Shown piece after piece: positions 1 through 8,989 of a DNA stretch of 64,000 bases. The stretch is taken from NCBI GenBank assembly GCA_022508505.1, contig JAFLVC010000007.1, forward strand, positions 1 through 64,000, given 5' to 3'. The notes beneath the pieces are model-generated. The model was not told where the DNA came from and searched no databases. It saw only the letters and a list, made by a program, of their open reading frames with translations. The DNA is from Clostridiales bacterium (GTDB lineage Bacteria; Bacillota; Clostridia; Christensenellales; Pumilibacteraceae). Position 1 is the first letter of the stretch. Each line of letters starts with the position of its first letter. The position numbers and the translations under genes are program-made.

Positions 1-1
1 G

Positions 2-1672
2 ACGACGCTGCTTCGCATGATTGCGGGCTTCGAACTGCCGACAAAGGGCTCGATATTCCTCGAAAAGCAGGATGTTACAACCGTTCCGCCCCATCTTCGC
101 CCCATCAATACGGTGTTCCAAAAGTATGCGCTTTTCCCGCACCTCAACGTCTTTAAGAACATTGCGTTCGGGCTCAAGCTCAAAAAGATACCGACGGGCG
201 AGTTCGACAAGAAGGGGCGGCCGATTTTTCGCAAGTTCACCAAGGACGAAATAGCAGAAAAGGTGGAGCGCGTTCTTAAGCTTGTCAACCTCGAAGCGTA
301 CGGCTACCGCGACGTCACAGGGCTTTCGGGCGGTCAGCAGCAGCGCGTGGCGATTGCCCGCGCAATCGTATGCGAGCCCAAGGTGCTCCTTCTCGACGAG
401 CCGCTCGGCGCGCTCGACCTCAAGATGCGCAAGGAGATGCAGCTTGAGCTTGCCGCCATGCACAAAAATATCGGCATCACGTTTATTTTCGTAACGCACG
501 ATCAAGAAGAAGCGCTCACCATGTCCGACAAGATAGTCGTCATGACGGACGGCGCGGTGCAGCAGTACGGCACGCCCAAAAATATTTACGACGAGCCGGC
601 CAACGCATTCGTCGCAAACTTCATCGGCGAGAGCAACATTCTTTCGGGCGTCATGCCGCGCGACAACTGCGTCAAGTTTTTGGACGTCGAGTTCGAGTGC
701 CTCGACAAGGGCTTTGAGCTGGACGAGCGGGTCGACCTCGTCGTTCGCCCCGAGGATATCGTGCTCGACCGCGAAAAGGGAAGCCTGTCCGGCACGGTCG
801 TGTCGTGCGTGTTCAAGGGCACGTACTACGAGACCGAGGTGCTGTCCGGCGATTACGAGTTCACCGTGCAAAACAACGCCGAGTTCACGCCCGGCGAAAA
901 GGTATTCCTCAACATTTCGCCCGACGGCATACACATCATGAAAAAGCTCAAGGTCGTCAACGAATTCGACGCAGTCGTCACATCCGAAAACACCGTCGAG
1001 TTCTGCGGCGGCGAGTTTGAGTTTATCAACACCGAGGGCTTTGAAAAAGGTGACGAGGTGCGCGTTTCCGTGCCGTTCGACAAGGTCGACCTCACCGACG
1101 ACGAGGACGACGGCGCAATCGGCGCAAACGTCACGCAAGCGTTTTACAAGGGCAGTTACTATCAGGTTCAGGTTTACACCGACGACGACAACGAGTTCTT
1201 TATCGACACCGTCGACGAGTGGGATATGGGCGACCGCGTCGGCATAAGCATCAAGCCCGAGGACATCAAGGTTACACGCCGCGAGCCGAGCGCAAGCGAC
1301 GAAGTCGCGGCGACGACCGACGGAGCGGACGGCGAAGCGGAGACGGCGGAAATCGAGCCTGCCGAGAAAGAGGCAGAGCCCGCGCCGACCGAAAAACCCG
1401 AGGCGGCCGCTCCCGCAGTAGAGCCAGAAAAACCCGAAGCGGTCGAAGAAAAAGGCGCGCCCGCCGAAGAAGCGCCCGCACCCGCCTTAGAAAATGCGGA
1501 AGCCTCCGAAAAGACAGAGCCTGTAAAAAAGCCGAGGAAGCCCCGCGCAAAGACGGCGGTCGAAGAAAAAGGTGCGCTTGCCGAAGGAAAAGCGGAGCCC
1601 AAGGCGGCGCCCGCAAAAAGGGCGTACAAGCCTCGCGCAAAGACGGCAAAGAAGGAGGGCGGCGATGAATAA
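2..1672 (+). CDS. potA: Spermidine/putrescine ABC transporter ATP-binding protein PotA, 5' partial
   Basis: Cytoplasmic ATPase that powers polyamine import through PotB and PotC. The window opens inside the Walker A motif (first codons read TTLLRMIAGFE), so roughly the first 40 residues are missing. Visible downstream are the ABC signature LSGGQQQRVAIARA, Walker B VLLLDEPLGALD and the switch histidine in VTHDQEEAL, which together are typical of the PotA/MalK/CysA group. After the ATPase domain come two TOBE-like beta modules, one containing VVRPEDIVL and one containing SIKPEDIKV. The last 125 or so residues are a low-complexity tail rich in Ala, Glu, Pro and Lys ending in basic KPRAKTAKK-type repeats, which the family does not normally have. 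The stop overlaps the start of potB by eight bases, and potB, potC and potD follow in the standard order. Family assignment is secure; the role of the tail is unknown. Confidence 0.95.
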   Translation, partial: TTLLRMIAGFELPTKGSIFLEKQDVTTVPPHLRPINTVFQKYALFPHLNVFKNIAFGLKLKKIPTGEFDKKGRPIFRKFTKDEIAEKVERVLKLVNLEAYGYRDVTGLSGGQQQRVAIARAIVCEPKVLLLDEPLGALDLKMRKEMQLELAAMHKNIGITFIFVTHDQEEALTMSDKIVVMTDGAVQQYGTPKNIYDEPANAFVANFIGESNILSGVMPRDNCVKFLDVEFECLDKGFELDERVDLVVRPEDIVLDREKGSLSGTVVSCVFKGTYYETEVLSGDYEFTVQNNAEFTPGEKVFLNISPDGIHIMKKLKVVNEFDAVVTSENTVEFCGGEFEFINTEGFEKGDEVRVSVPFDKVDLTDDEDDGAIGANVTQAFYKGSYYQVQVYTDDDNEFFIDTVDEWDMGDRVGISIKPEDIKVTRREPSASDEVAATTDGADGEAETAEIEPAEKEAEPAPTEKPEAAAPAVEPEKPEAVEEKGAPAEEAPAPALENAEASEKTEPVKKPRKPRAKTAVEEKGALAEGKAEPKAAPAKRAYKPRAKTAKKEGGDE

Positions 1673-2552
1673 CGAAGTCGAAGTCGGAGTTGTCGCCGCG
1701 GAGGTCCCCGTCCCCGACAACGACGCGCCTAAAAAACCCGAAAAAACAAAGAAGTTAAAAATTCGCGGAATCAAGCGGACGGCGTTTTCCATGCCGTACC
1801 TTGCGCTCAGCATAATTTTTGTCGTAGTGCCGCTACTTATAATGCTGTACTACGCGTTTACCGACCTCGACGGCGGGTTTACGTTCGGCAATTTCGGGCA
1901 CTTTTTCAGCCGTCCCAACATCATCAAGGTCATGGGCAGGTCGTTTTTGATAGCGCTGATAACGACTGTTGTGTGTTTTATTTTGGCATACCCGCTCGCG
2001 CTCGCGCTTTCCTCGTCGACGCTCAACAAAAAGTTTGTGCTCGTCATGCTGTTCATTCTCCCCATGTGGATAAATTCTCTCTTGCGCACATATGCAGTCA
2101 AGATAGTTTTGTACATGTTTGACATGACAAACGCGTGGGTTGCTGTTTCTATCGGCATGGTGTATGACTTTTTCCCGTTTATGCTGCTGCCGCTTTACTC
2201 GGTGCTGTCCGGCATGGACAAAAACCTCATCGAAGCGTCGTACGACCTCGGCGCGTCGCCATTAAAGACGCTCGTAAAGGTCAAGCTGCCGCTGTCGCTC
2301 CCCGGCATAGTTTCGGGCGTACTCATGGTGTTCATGCCGACGGTCTCCACCTTTGCGATTTCGGACATATTGGGCGACTCTACAACGTACATGTTCGGCA
2401 ACATAATCGACCAATGGTTTGCCACGAGCGGCGGTTGGAATATCGGCTCGGCGTACTCGTTTATTCTGCTCGTGCTCATTGCCGTCACGGTGTTCGTCGC
2501 CAATAAGATCACAAAGGGCAACGCCGAAGTGGCGGTAGGGGGTGTGCTGTGA
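1665..2552 (+). CDS. potB: Spermidine/putrescine ABC transporter permease PotB
   Basis: Inner-membrane permease of the polyamine importer, 295 residues. The start is the ATG at 1665, placed by AGGAGG about seven bases upstream and overlapping the end of potA; an upstream frame extension to 1572 lies inside the potA tail and has no ribosome binding site. An N-terminal stretch of about 35 residues is acidic and Pro/Lys-rich, followed by about six hydrophobic membrane segments beginning near FSMPYLALSIIFVVVPLLI. The cytoplasmic coupling loop is the EAA motif EASYDLGASPLKT. The stop overlaps the GTG start of potC, so the two permeases are probably translationally coupled. Confidence 0.94.
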   Translation: MNNEVEVGVVAAEVPVPDNDAPKKPEKTKKLKIRGIKRTAFSMPYLALSIIFVVVPLLIMLYYAFTDLDGGFTFGNFGHFFSRPNIIKVMGRSFLIALITTVVCFILAYPLALALSSSTLNKKFVLVMLFILPMWINSLLRTYAVKIVLYMFDMTNAWVAVSIGMVYDFFPFMLLPLYSVLSGMDKNLIEASYDLGASPLKTLVKVKLPLSLPGIVSGVLMVFMPTVSTFAISDILGDSTTYMFGNIIDQWFATSGGWNIGSAYSFILLVLIAVTVFVANKITKGNAEVAVGGVL

Positions 2553-3352
2553 GTAAAAACGTCAAGACCTCGCTCATTTGGATTTTCGTGGGCGTAATGC
2601 TCGCGCTCATGTACGTGCCCATCCTAATACTCATCATCTACTCGTTTACAGACGCAATGGCGCTCGGCGTGTGGGGCGGCTTTACGTTCGACCTGTATAA
2701 AGCGCTGTTCACCGATTCCGCCGTCCTCGGCGCGCTCGGAAACTCTTTGCTTCTCGCTTTTATTTCGGCGCTGCTCGCGACGGTGCTCGGCACGACGGCG
2801 GCGGTCGGCATATACTACATGAAGCGTAAGCGCAAGGCGGTCGCGCAGTTCGTCTCCAATATCACCATGGAAAACGCCGAAATAGTGACGGGCGTCGCGT
2901 TTATGATGTTCTTCCTATTGACCAACATTCAGTACGGCTGGCCTGCTCTCATCATCGCGCACACCATGATAACCGTGCCGTACGTCATACTTTCCGTAAC
3001 GCCGCGCCTGTCGCAGATAAACCCCAACCTTTACGAAGCGGGACTCGACCTCGGCGCGTCGCCGATAGGCTCCATGGTGCGCGTCGTAATCCCTCAATTA
3101 ATCCCCGGCATGATAAGCGGGTTTGTCATGGCGTTTACGCTGTCGCTCGACGACTTTATCGTATCCAAATTCATAAACGGCGGCGTAGAGACTATTCCCA
3201 TTTACCTTTACAACGCACTCGCAAAGCGCGGGCCCGATCCGACGCTTCGCGCGCTCTCGTCCGTGCTGTTTATCGTCGTTCTCGCGGCGCTCATATCGGT
3301 CAACGCGGTGAGCGCGAGCCGTAAGAAAAAGGCGCTTAAAAAAGCGGCGTAA
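2549..3352 (+). CDS. potC: Spermidine/putrescine ABC transporter permease PotC
   Basis: Second permease of the polyamine importer, 267 residues, normal length for PotC. It starts with GTG at 2549, overlapping the potB stop in a GTGA arrangement, with a G-rich ribosome binding site around 2537-2543. Six membrane segments can be read, the first being SLIWIFVGVMLALMYVPILI. The EAA loop is EAGLDLGASPIGS. The C-terminus is short and basic (SRKKKALKKAA). It is expected to form the heterodimeric channel with PotB, with PotA docking on both EAA loops. Confidence 0.94.
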   Translation: MSKNVKTSLIWIFVGVMLALMYVPILILIIYSFTDAMALGVWGGFTFDLYKALFTDSAVLGALGNSLLLAFISALLATVLGTTAAVGIYYMKRKRKAVAQFVSNITMENAEIVTGVAFMMFFLLTNIQYGWPALIIAHTMITVPYVILSVTPRLSQINPNLYEAGLDLGASPIGSMVRVVIPQLIPGMISGFVMAFTLSLDDFIVSKFINGGVETIPIYLYNALAKRGPDPTLRALSSVLFIVVLAALISVNAVSASRKKKALKKAA

Positions 3353-3363
3353 GGAGGCAAAGA

Positions 3364-4635
3364 ATGAAGATTAAAAAAGCGTTATCCGTCATAATCGCGG
3401 CGGCTATGGCAACGTCGTGTCTCGGCTTTGCCGCTTGCACGCCGCGTGACGAAGTGCTCAAAATTTACAATTGGGGCGACTATATCAATGAGGACTTGAT
3501 AGGCGTATTCGAGGATTGGTACAAAACCGAAACGGGCAAAAACATAACCGTTCAGTACGACACGTTCGACACCAACGAGACCATGCTCATGCGCATAGAG
3601 ACGCAAAAGGCGGACTACGACCTCGTCTGTCCGTCCGAGTACGTCGCCGAGCGCATGATAAACAGCAAGCTCGCCAAAAAGCTGAACAAGGACATTTTCG
3701 ATATCGATATGGATACGGCTTTCTACGAGGGACTTGCAGACACAATAAAGCCGTTCGACGCACACAACGAATACTTTGTTCCGTACGAGTGGGGAACGTT
3801 CGGCATCATGTACGATACCGACCACATAACGCCCGGCTCTGACGAGTGCAAGAGCTGGAGCGCACTTTGGAGCAGGGATTGGGAAAAGAATACGGGCAAG
3901 CGCCGCGTTTTGATGAAGGACAGCGTGCGCGACGCGTATTCTGTTGCCCTGTTGTATCAAAATCGCGACGCGCTCTACGCGGCGTCCGAAGGCTTTACAA
4001 ACTATCATACGGAAGAATATCAAAGTTTGCTCACTTCCTTTTATTCGAACGTCACCGCTAAGTCGATAGAAGCCGCACAAAAGACGCTCGTCGCCCAAAA
4101 GCCAGCGGTGTACAAGTACGAGGTCGATAACGGCAAAGAGGATATGCTCGCAGGCACCACCGATGCGTGGCTCGCATTCTTGTGGTCGTGCGACGTACTT
4201 CTCGTCATGATAGACGGAGGCGGCGACCACTTCTATTACGAAGTGCCCGAGGAGGGGAGCAACGTCTGGCTGGACGGCTGGATAATCCCTAAGTACGCAA
4301 AAAACGAAAAGGCGGCAAATTACTTCTTGAAGTTTATCAATACGCATGAATACGCCAAGAAAAACTTTGAATACCTGGGAGCAACGTTGCCTCTCAGAAG
4401 CGTCATGGATGAAGTAAGAGAAGAGATCGAAGCGGAGACGACAACGGGAGAAACAGATTGGAAAGAGTTTTTTGACAGCTTCGACCCCGATTATAGGAAT
4501 GAGTTTAAGGCTATGCTTATCGATACGCTGTTCCCGCCGGCGGAGGTGCTTGCGCGGTGCGGCGTCATGCGCGACTGCGGGCTCAAAAAGAGCGTCGATC
4601 TCGCGAGCATGTGGATTGACGTAAAGACATACTAA
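3364..4635 (+). CDS. potD: Spermidine/putrescine-binding lipoprotein PotD
   Basis: Extracellular polyamine-binding protein, 423 residues. The signal peptide ends in a lipobox (LGFAAC, Cys25), so it should be lipid-anchored as usual in Gram-positive bacteria. The mature protein begins with LKIYNWGDYINEDL, close to the hallmark of PotD/PotF (YNWxxYI), and contains the conserved VPYEWGTFGIMYD segment. A strong AAGGAGG precedes the ATG by about seven bases. It completes a potABCD operon. The C-terminal part, ending VDLASMWIDVKTY, has no additional domain. Whether spermidine or putrescine is preferred cannot be told from sequence alone. Confidence 0.94.
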   Translation: MKIKKALSVIIAAAMATSCLGFAACTPRDEVLKIYNWGDYINEDLIGVFEDWYKTETGKNITVQYDTFDTNETMLMRIETQKADYDLVCPSEYVAERMINSKLAKKLNKDIFDIDMDTAFYEGLADTIKPFDAHNEYFVPYEWGTFGIMYDTDHITPGSDECKSWSALWSRDWEKNTGKRRVLMKDSVRDAYSVALLYQNRDALYAASEGFTNYHTEEYQSLLTSFYSNVTAKSIEAAQKTLVAQKPAVYKYEVDNGKEDMLAGTTDAWLAFLWSCDVLLVMIDGGGDHFYYEVPEEGSNVWLDGWIIPKYAKNEKAANYFLKFINTHEYAKKNFEYLGATLPLRSVMDEVREEIEAETTTGETDWKEFFDSFDPDYRNEFKAMLIDTLFPPAEVLARCGVMRDCGLKKSVDLASMWIDVKTY

Positions 4636-4655
4636 ATCAAAGCGGCGATAAGATA

Positions 4656-6497
4656 ATGCAGGTTCAAAGCTACGACGCAATAGTAATAGGCGCGGGCCAC
4701 GCCGGAATAGAGGCGGCGCTCGCTCTTGCCAAGACGGGCGCGAAAACCCTCGTCACGTCAATAAGCCCCGACAACGTGGGGTATATGGCGTGCAATCCGT
4801 CGATTGGCGGCACGGGCAAGGGACACCTCGTGCGCGAATTGGACGCGCTCGGCGGGTTTATGGGTATAGCCGCCGACGCGTGCGCCACTCAAATACGCAT
4901 GCTAAACTCCTCAAAGGGGCTTGCCGTGCGGTCGCTCCGCGCGCAGGAGGACAAGTACAAGTATCACGCTTTTACGAAATCGGCGCTTGAGAGTGCGCAA
5001 AACCTTTCCATGCGCCAAGACGAAGTAAAGAGCGTATCTAAAAGCGGCGGGGATTTTGTCGTAGAGTGCGTTACGGGAAGCGTGTACCGCGCAAAAGCGG
5101 TCGTAATAGCTACGGGCGTGTATCTCGACAGCACGATAATTTGCGGAAGCTCCGTTCAAAAGCGCGGGCCCGCGTGCTTTTCGCGAAGCGATTATCTCGC
5201 GGACTCATTGCGCGCACTCGGGTTTACATTAAGGCGGTTCAAAACGGGAACTCCCGCAAGGCTATCGGGGCGCACGATAGACTTTGATAAGCTCGAGATT
5301 CAGCCGGGCGACGACGTGCCGTACACATTTTCGGCGCTTACGAAAAAGCAGCCCAAAAATACGACGGTGTGCTATCTCGGTTACACAAACGAAAAGACGC
5401 ACGAGATTATCCGCGCCGCACTGCCTTCCGCTCCGAGACAAATGGGGCTCATCACAGGCACGGGCGCGAGGTACTGCCCGTCGATTGAGGATAAGATCGT
5501 AAGGTTTGCCGATAAGCCGCGCCACGCCTTCTTTTTGGAGCCCGAGGGCGCGGGCACCGACGAGTGGTACATTCAGGGCATATCGACCTCGCTCCCGCCG
5601 GACGTTCAGCGCGAAATGTATCGGTCGATTGTCGGGCTCGAAAACGTCGAGGTCGTGCGCGACGCATACGCCATAGAATACGAGTGCATAGACGCGCGCG
5701 AGCTTTTCCCGAGCCTCATGAGTAAGAGAATCGACGGACTGTTCTTTGCGGGACAAATAAACGGCACGAGCGGCTACGAGGAGGCGGCGGCGCAGGGGCT
5801 TGTCGCAGGCATAAACGCCTCGGCGTATATAAGAGGAATGTCGCCGCTCGTTCTCGACAGGACAAAGAGCTATATCGGCGTGATGACCGACGACCTTGTA
5901 ACCGTCGGCAGCGACGAGCCGTACAGAATGCTTACAGGCCGCGCCGAGTGCAGATTGAGCCTCAGACAGGACAACTCCGACCTCAGGCTGACAGAGCTCG
6001 CTTTGCCGTACGGAACGGTTGGCGCGGACAGACTGCGCCTATTAAAGCGCAAAAAAGCGGATATAAAAAAGTGCGAACAGATCATCAAAACCCGCCTCGA
6101 CGAGGGGACTGTTTCCGAGCTGTTTTCGAGAGCGGGCGAGGGCAGTCCTTGCTCCATGACCGTCGAAGAAGCACTTAGACGGCCGGGTGTGACGCTCGAA
6201 CTGTTTGACGAGGTGACGGGCGTGTTCGACGGCGTTATGCCGTCCGCAAAGCTCGAGGTGTACGCAGGGCTTCGCTACGACAGCTATTTGAAAAGGCAGG
6301 ACGCCGAGCTTAAGGAAAAATCGCGATTGGAGAACATGAAGCTTCCCGCCGACCTCGATTACAGTAAGGTGGACGGACTGCGGCTCGAAGCGCGCGAAAA
6401 GCTCAACATAGCAAAGCCGCTGTCGATAGGTCAGGCGTCGCGCGTCCCCGGCGTTACGCCCGCCGACGTGTGGGTGCTTATCCGCACGATTAGATAA
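4656..6497 (+). CDS. mnmG: tRNA uridine-5-carboxymethylaminomethyl(34) synthesis enzyme MnmG
   Basis: FAD-dependent tRNA modification enzyme (GidA) that works with MnmE to build the carboxymethylaminomethyl group on U34 of wobble-position tRNAs. 613 residues, typical family length. The N-terminal FAD-binding motif is GAGHAGIEAA, followed by GGTGKGHLVRELDALGG; the family signature GARYCPSIEDKIVRF is in the middle and GTSGYEEAAAQGL binds FAD near residue 370. The C-terminal helical MnmE-binding domain is present and ends with the family-typical SRVPGVTPADV. The ribosome binding site is weak. It sits 20 bases after potD without a visible promoter, so it may be read through from the pot operon. 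mnmE and rsmG, often its neighbours, are not in this window. Confidence 0.96.
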   Translation: MQVQSYDAIVIGAGHAGIEAALALAKTGAKTLVTSISPDNVGYMACNPSIGGTGKGHLVRELDALGGFMGIAADACATQIRMLNSSKGLAVRSLRAQEDKYKYHAFTKSALESAQNLSMRQDEVKSVSKSGGDFVVECVTGSVYRAKAVVIATGVYLDSTIICGSSVQKRGPACFSRSDYLADSLRALGFTLRRFKTGTPARLSGRTIDFDKLEIQPGDDVPYTFSALTKKQPKNTTVCYLGYTNEKTHEIIRAALPSAPRQMGLITGTGARYCPSIEDKIVRFADKPRHAFFLEPEGAGTDEWYIQGISTSLPPDVQREMYRSIVGLENVEVVRDAYAIEYECIDARELFPSLMSKRIDGLFFAGQINGTSGYEEAAAQGLVAGINASAYIRGMSPLVLDRTKSYIGVMTDDLVTVGSDEPYRMLTGRAECRLSLRQDNSDLRLTELALPYGTVGADRLRLLKRKKADIKKCEQIIKTRLDEGTVSELFSRAGEGSPCSMTVEEALRRPGVTLELFDEVTGVFDGVMPSAKLEVYAGLRYDSYLKRQDAELKEKSRLENMKLPADLDYSKVDGLRLEAREKLNIAKPLSIGQASRVPGVTPADVWVLIRTIR

Positions 6498-6500
6498 TAC

Positions 6501-6535
6501 TTTACATCAAGCTGTAAATCTGTTATAATAACGAC
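6501..6535 (+). promoter_or_regulatory. Promoter of the 6536 gene, leaderless arrangement, with inverted repeat
   Basis: -35 TTTACA at 6501-6506 and -10 TATAAT at 6524-6529, 17 bases apart. The expected transcription start is within a base or so of the ATG at 6536, leaving no room for a ribosome binding site. TTTACA (6501-6506) and TGTAAA (6513-6518) form an inverted repeat overlapping the -35 element, a possible operator. Confidence 0.75.
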
Positions 6536-7390
6536 ATGCAGACGGCAACGGCAGTAAACGCAATATATCGGGACAAGCGTCGGCGCGTGTGGGAGCTCGA
6601 CTTTTTGCGCGGCGTCGCGGTTATTGCCATGCTCGTCGACCATTTGATGTACGACTTTGCCGCTCTCGACGGGTGGCTGAGCAATTTTTTTAAAGTAAAC
6701 AATCCGTTCATAACGTTTATGAACGAGTTTGCAGAAGAATATTGGTACAGCACCTTTCGAGGCATTGCGCACCCCATTTTCGTGTTTTTGTTTTTGTTTC
6801 TCGTCGGGACGAGCTGTGCGCTATCTCGCGACAACGTAAAGCGCGGATCGCTGCTTTCGATCGTCGCATTGGCGTTTACCGGCGTTACAATGATTTTGCG
6901 CGAAATGGGAATAATGACTTACGGCGTTGTTTTCGGCATACTCGACTGCATTGCGCTTTCCATTCTTATTGCGGCGGCGGTCGACATTGCGACAAAGCGC
7001 GTCAAGTGGTTGAATATCGCTTTGCCGCTCGTGCTCGGTGTGATAATTCTGTCGTTCGGAATAGCAAACAGGTTTTGGTACACACACGACAAGTGGGAAT
7101 ACGTCTTTCATGCCGACCACCTCACGTCGTATATTATGGGCGCGCGCGCGTACGGCGACGATTGGTTCGGAGTCTTTCCGTGGGTGGGAATGGTGCTCGT
7201 CGGAATGTATTGGGGAAAGGCGGTCTACGGCACTCGCATCTCGCTTCTTCCAATGCTTGACGGCGCCTGGAACAAACCGTTCAAATTCGTCGGGCGGCAC
7301 GCGCTTATATTTTATATCGCGCACCAAGTGCTACTCACGGGGCTTGTCATGTTGCTGTGCCTCTGCCTCGGCTACGAAATAGGGTTTTAG
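6536..7390 (+). CDS. Heparan-alpha-glucosaminide N-acetyltransferase-like membrane protein (DUF1624 type)
   Basis: Integral membrane protein of 284 residues with about seven or eight hydrophobic segments. The N-terminal motif WELDFLRGVAVIAMLVDH is the hallmark of the HGSNAT catalytic/DUF1624 family, whose eukaryotic member moves an acetyl group across the membrane to a glucosamine; the His of VDH is the usual catalytic candidate. Bacterial members are mostly uncharacterised and probably acylate envelope sugars. The start follows the -10 box by only six bases and has no ribosome binding site, so this looks like a leaderless mRNA. It is followed eight bases later by an acyl-CoA synthetase-like gene, which could supply an acyl donor; that link is inference. 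Confidence 0.8.
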   Translation: MQTATAVNAIYRDKRRRVWELDFLRGVAVIAMLVDHLMYDFAALDGWLSNFFKVNNPFITFMNEFAEEYWYSTFRGIAHPIFVFLFLFLVGTSCALSRDNVKRGSLLSIVALAFTGVTMILREMGIMTYGVVFGILDCIALSILIAAAVDIATKRVKWLNIALPLVLGVIILSFGIANRFWYTHDKWEYVFHADHLTSYIMGARAYGDDWFGVFPWVGMVLVGMYWGKAVYGTRISLLPMLDGAWNKPFKFVGRHALIFYIAHQVLLTGLVMLLCLCLGYEIGF

Positions 7391-7398
7391 GAGCGGAT

Positions 7399-8988
7399 AT
7401 GCTGCTTTACGAGATGCTACGCGATTACGCGAATAAAGAGGGAAGGGACAACGCGCTGTTGTACATGGGAAAGTATTTCTCGTACGACACCCTCTTTTCG
7501 TCAATCGACGACGCGGCAAGGCGGCTTTCGCCGCTCGTAAAGGCAGGCGACGTCGTTACAATCTGCATGCCCAACACTCCCGAGTGCGTGTACTGCTTTT
7601 ACGCGGTCAATCGCCTCGGCGGCATTGCGCACATGGTTCACCCGCTGATCCCTTCGCACAGGCTGGAAAAGTTTATGGCGGCGGCAAATTCCAAGCTTCT
7701 CATAACGCTCTCGATAAACCTCGAAAGCTATGCGCCGCTCGCAAAAAAATATCCGATAATTTCAATCCATCCCGCACGCTCGCTGTCCGGGCTAAAGCGG
7801 TGGTTATTCGACGTCAGGGTCAAGCCGTACAAGGGCGACATGACAAACATCACGCCCTTCGACAAGCTTAGAGCAGGCGAGCTCCCGCCCGTTTCGGCGC
7901 GCGGCGAGGACAGCACGGGAGTGTACTTACACAGCGGCGGCACGAGCGGCGAACCCAAGATAATCGAGCTTTCCGACCGCGCGATAAACACCGTCGCGGC
8001 GCACGGGCTTGAGGCGCTTTCCACAGACAACGCGTACGGAATGTACATGCTTGCGGCTCTCCCCATGTTTCACGGCTTTGGGCTTGCGATGTGCATACAC
8101 ACGCCGCTCACTCACGGTTGCGTCAGCGTGCTCATGCCCAAGTTCGACGCGAACGCGGCGGTAAAACTCCTCGCAAAGAACAAGCTCCACATAATAAACG
8201 GCGTGCCCGCGCTGTTTAGAACGCTCCTTCGCCACAAAAAATTTAACGGCGATATATTGAAAAACGCGTACGTCGGGTTTGTCGGCGGCGACAGCGTGCC
8301 GCAGGACCTTCTCGACGAGTTCAACTCGAGAATGGAAAAGGCGGGAGCTTCCGCTCGGCTTTTCGAGGGGTACGGTCTTACCGAAACGGTAAACGTCTGC
8401 GCGGTCAATACCTTCGCGCACAACCGTCGCGGCTCCATGGGCTACATGTTCTCGGGGCTCAAGGCGGCGATAATCGATCCCGAGAGCGGAGAGGTGAAGG
8501 GCGGCGGCGACGCTGGCGAGATAGTTATTTCGGGCAGCACGCTCATGAACGGCTATCTCGGCAATCAAAAGGAAAACGACGCCGCGTTCATCGAGATAGA
8601 CGGCGAGAGATACGTGCGCACCGGCGACTACGGCTATATCGACGAAGGATATCTATACTTTAAACAGCGTTTAAAGCGCATTATCAAGATTGCCGGCATA
8701 AGCGTTTTTCCCAAGGAGATAGAGGACGTCGCGCTCGGCATGGACGGCGTAACGGGCGCGTGTGCCGTCGAGTACAAAAAGGGCGGCAAGACGTTTATCG
8801 CGCTGTTTCTGACAGGAAGGGAGCATGACGCGCAAGCTGTGCGCGATATGATCGGCAAAGAGCTTTCGCGCTACGACGTGCCGACGATTGTCAAGCATAT
8901 AGAAAGTATTCCCATGACGCCCGTCATGAAGGCGGACGTCATGGCGCTCGAAAAGCTCGCTGACGAGCTTGCGAACAAGGAGGGTTAG
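7399..8988 (+). CDS. AMP-dependent acyl-CoA synthetase/ligase family protein
   Basis: Adenylate-forming enzyme (ANL superfamily) of 529 residues, expected to activate a carboxylic acid as acyl-AMP and transfer it to CoA or a carrier. The start is ATG 7399, seven bases behind AGGAG; an upstream extension from 7357 overlaps the previous gene. Motifs read in order: the phosphate-binding loop HSGGTSGEPK (about residues 178-187), the A5 motif EGYGLTETVN, the A7-type RTGDYGYID, the hinge KRIIKIAGISVFPKEIED and the C-terminal catalytic-lysine region MTPVMKADVMALEKL. The overall pattern resembles long-chain acyl-CoA synthetases, but the substrate cannot be assigned. It appears to share the transcript of the membrane acyltransferase-like gene and precede a metallo-hydrolase gene. 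Confidence 0.86.
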   Translation: MLLYEMLRDYANKEGRDNALLYMGKYFSYDTLFSSIDDAARRLSPLVKAGDVVTICMPNTPECVYCFYAVNRLGGIAHMVHPLIPSHRLEKFMAAANSKLLITLSINLESYAPLAKKYPIISIHPARSLSGLKRWLFDVRVKPYKGDMTNITPFDKLRAGELPPVSARGEDSTGVYLHSGGTSGEPKIIELSDRAINTVAAHGLEALSTDNAYGMYMLAALPMFHGFGLAMCIHTPLTHGCVSVLMPKFDANAAVKLLAKNKLHIINGVPALFRTLLRHKKFNGDILKNAYVGFVGGDSVPQDLLDEFNSRMEKAGASARLFEGYGLTETVNVCAVNTFAHNRRGSMGYMFSGLKAAIIDPESGEVKGGGDAGEIVISGSTLMNGYLGNQKENDAAFIEIDGERYVRTGDYGYIDEGYLYFKQRLKRIIKIAGISVFPKEIEDVALGMDGVTGACAVEYKKGGKTFIALFLTGREHDAQAVRDMIGKELSRYDVPTIVKHIESIPMTPVMKADVMALEKLADELANKEG

Positions 8989-8989
8989 A

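Noticed and set aside
3382..4680. Minus-strand open frame of 432 codons opposite potD
   Set aside because: It mirrors potD codon bias on the opposite strand, has no ribosome binding site or recognisable motif, and potD is certain.
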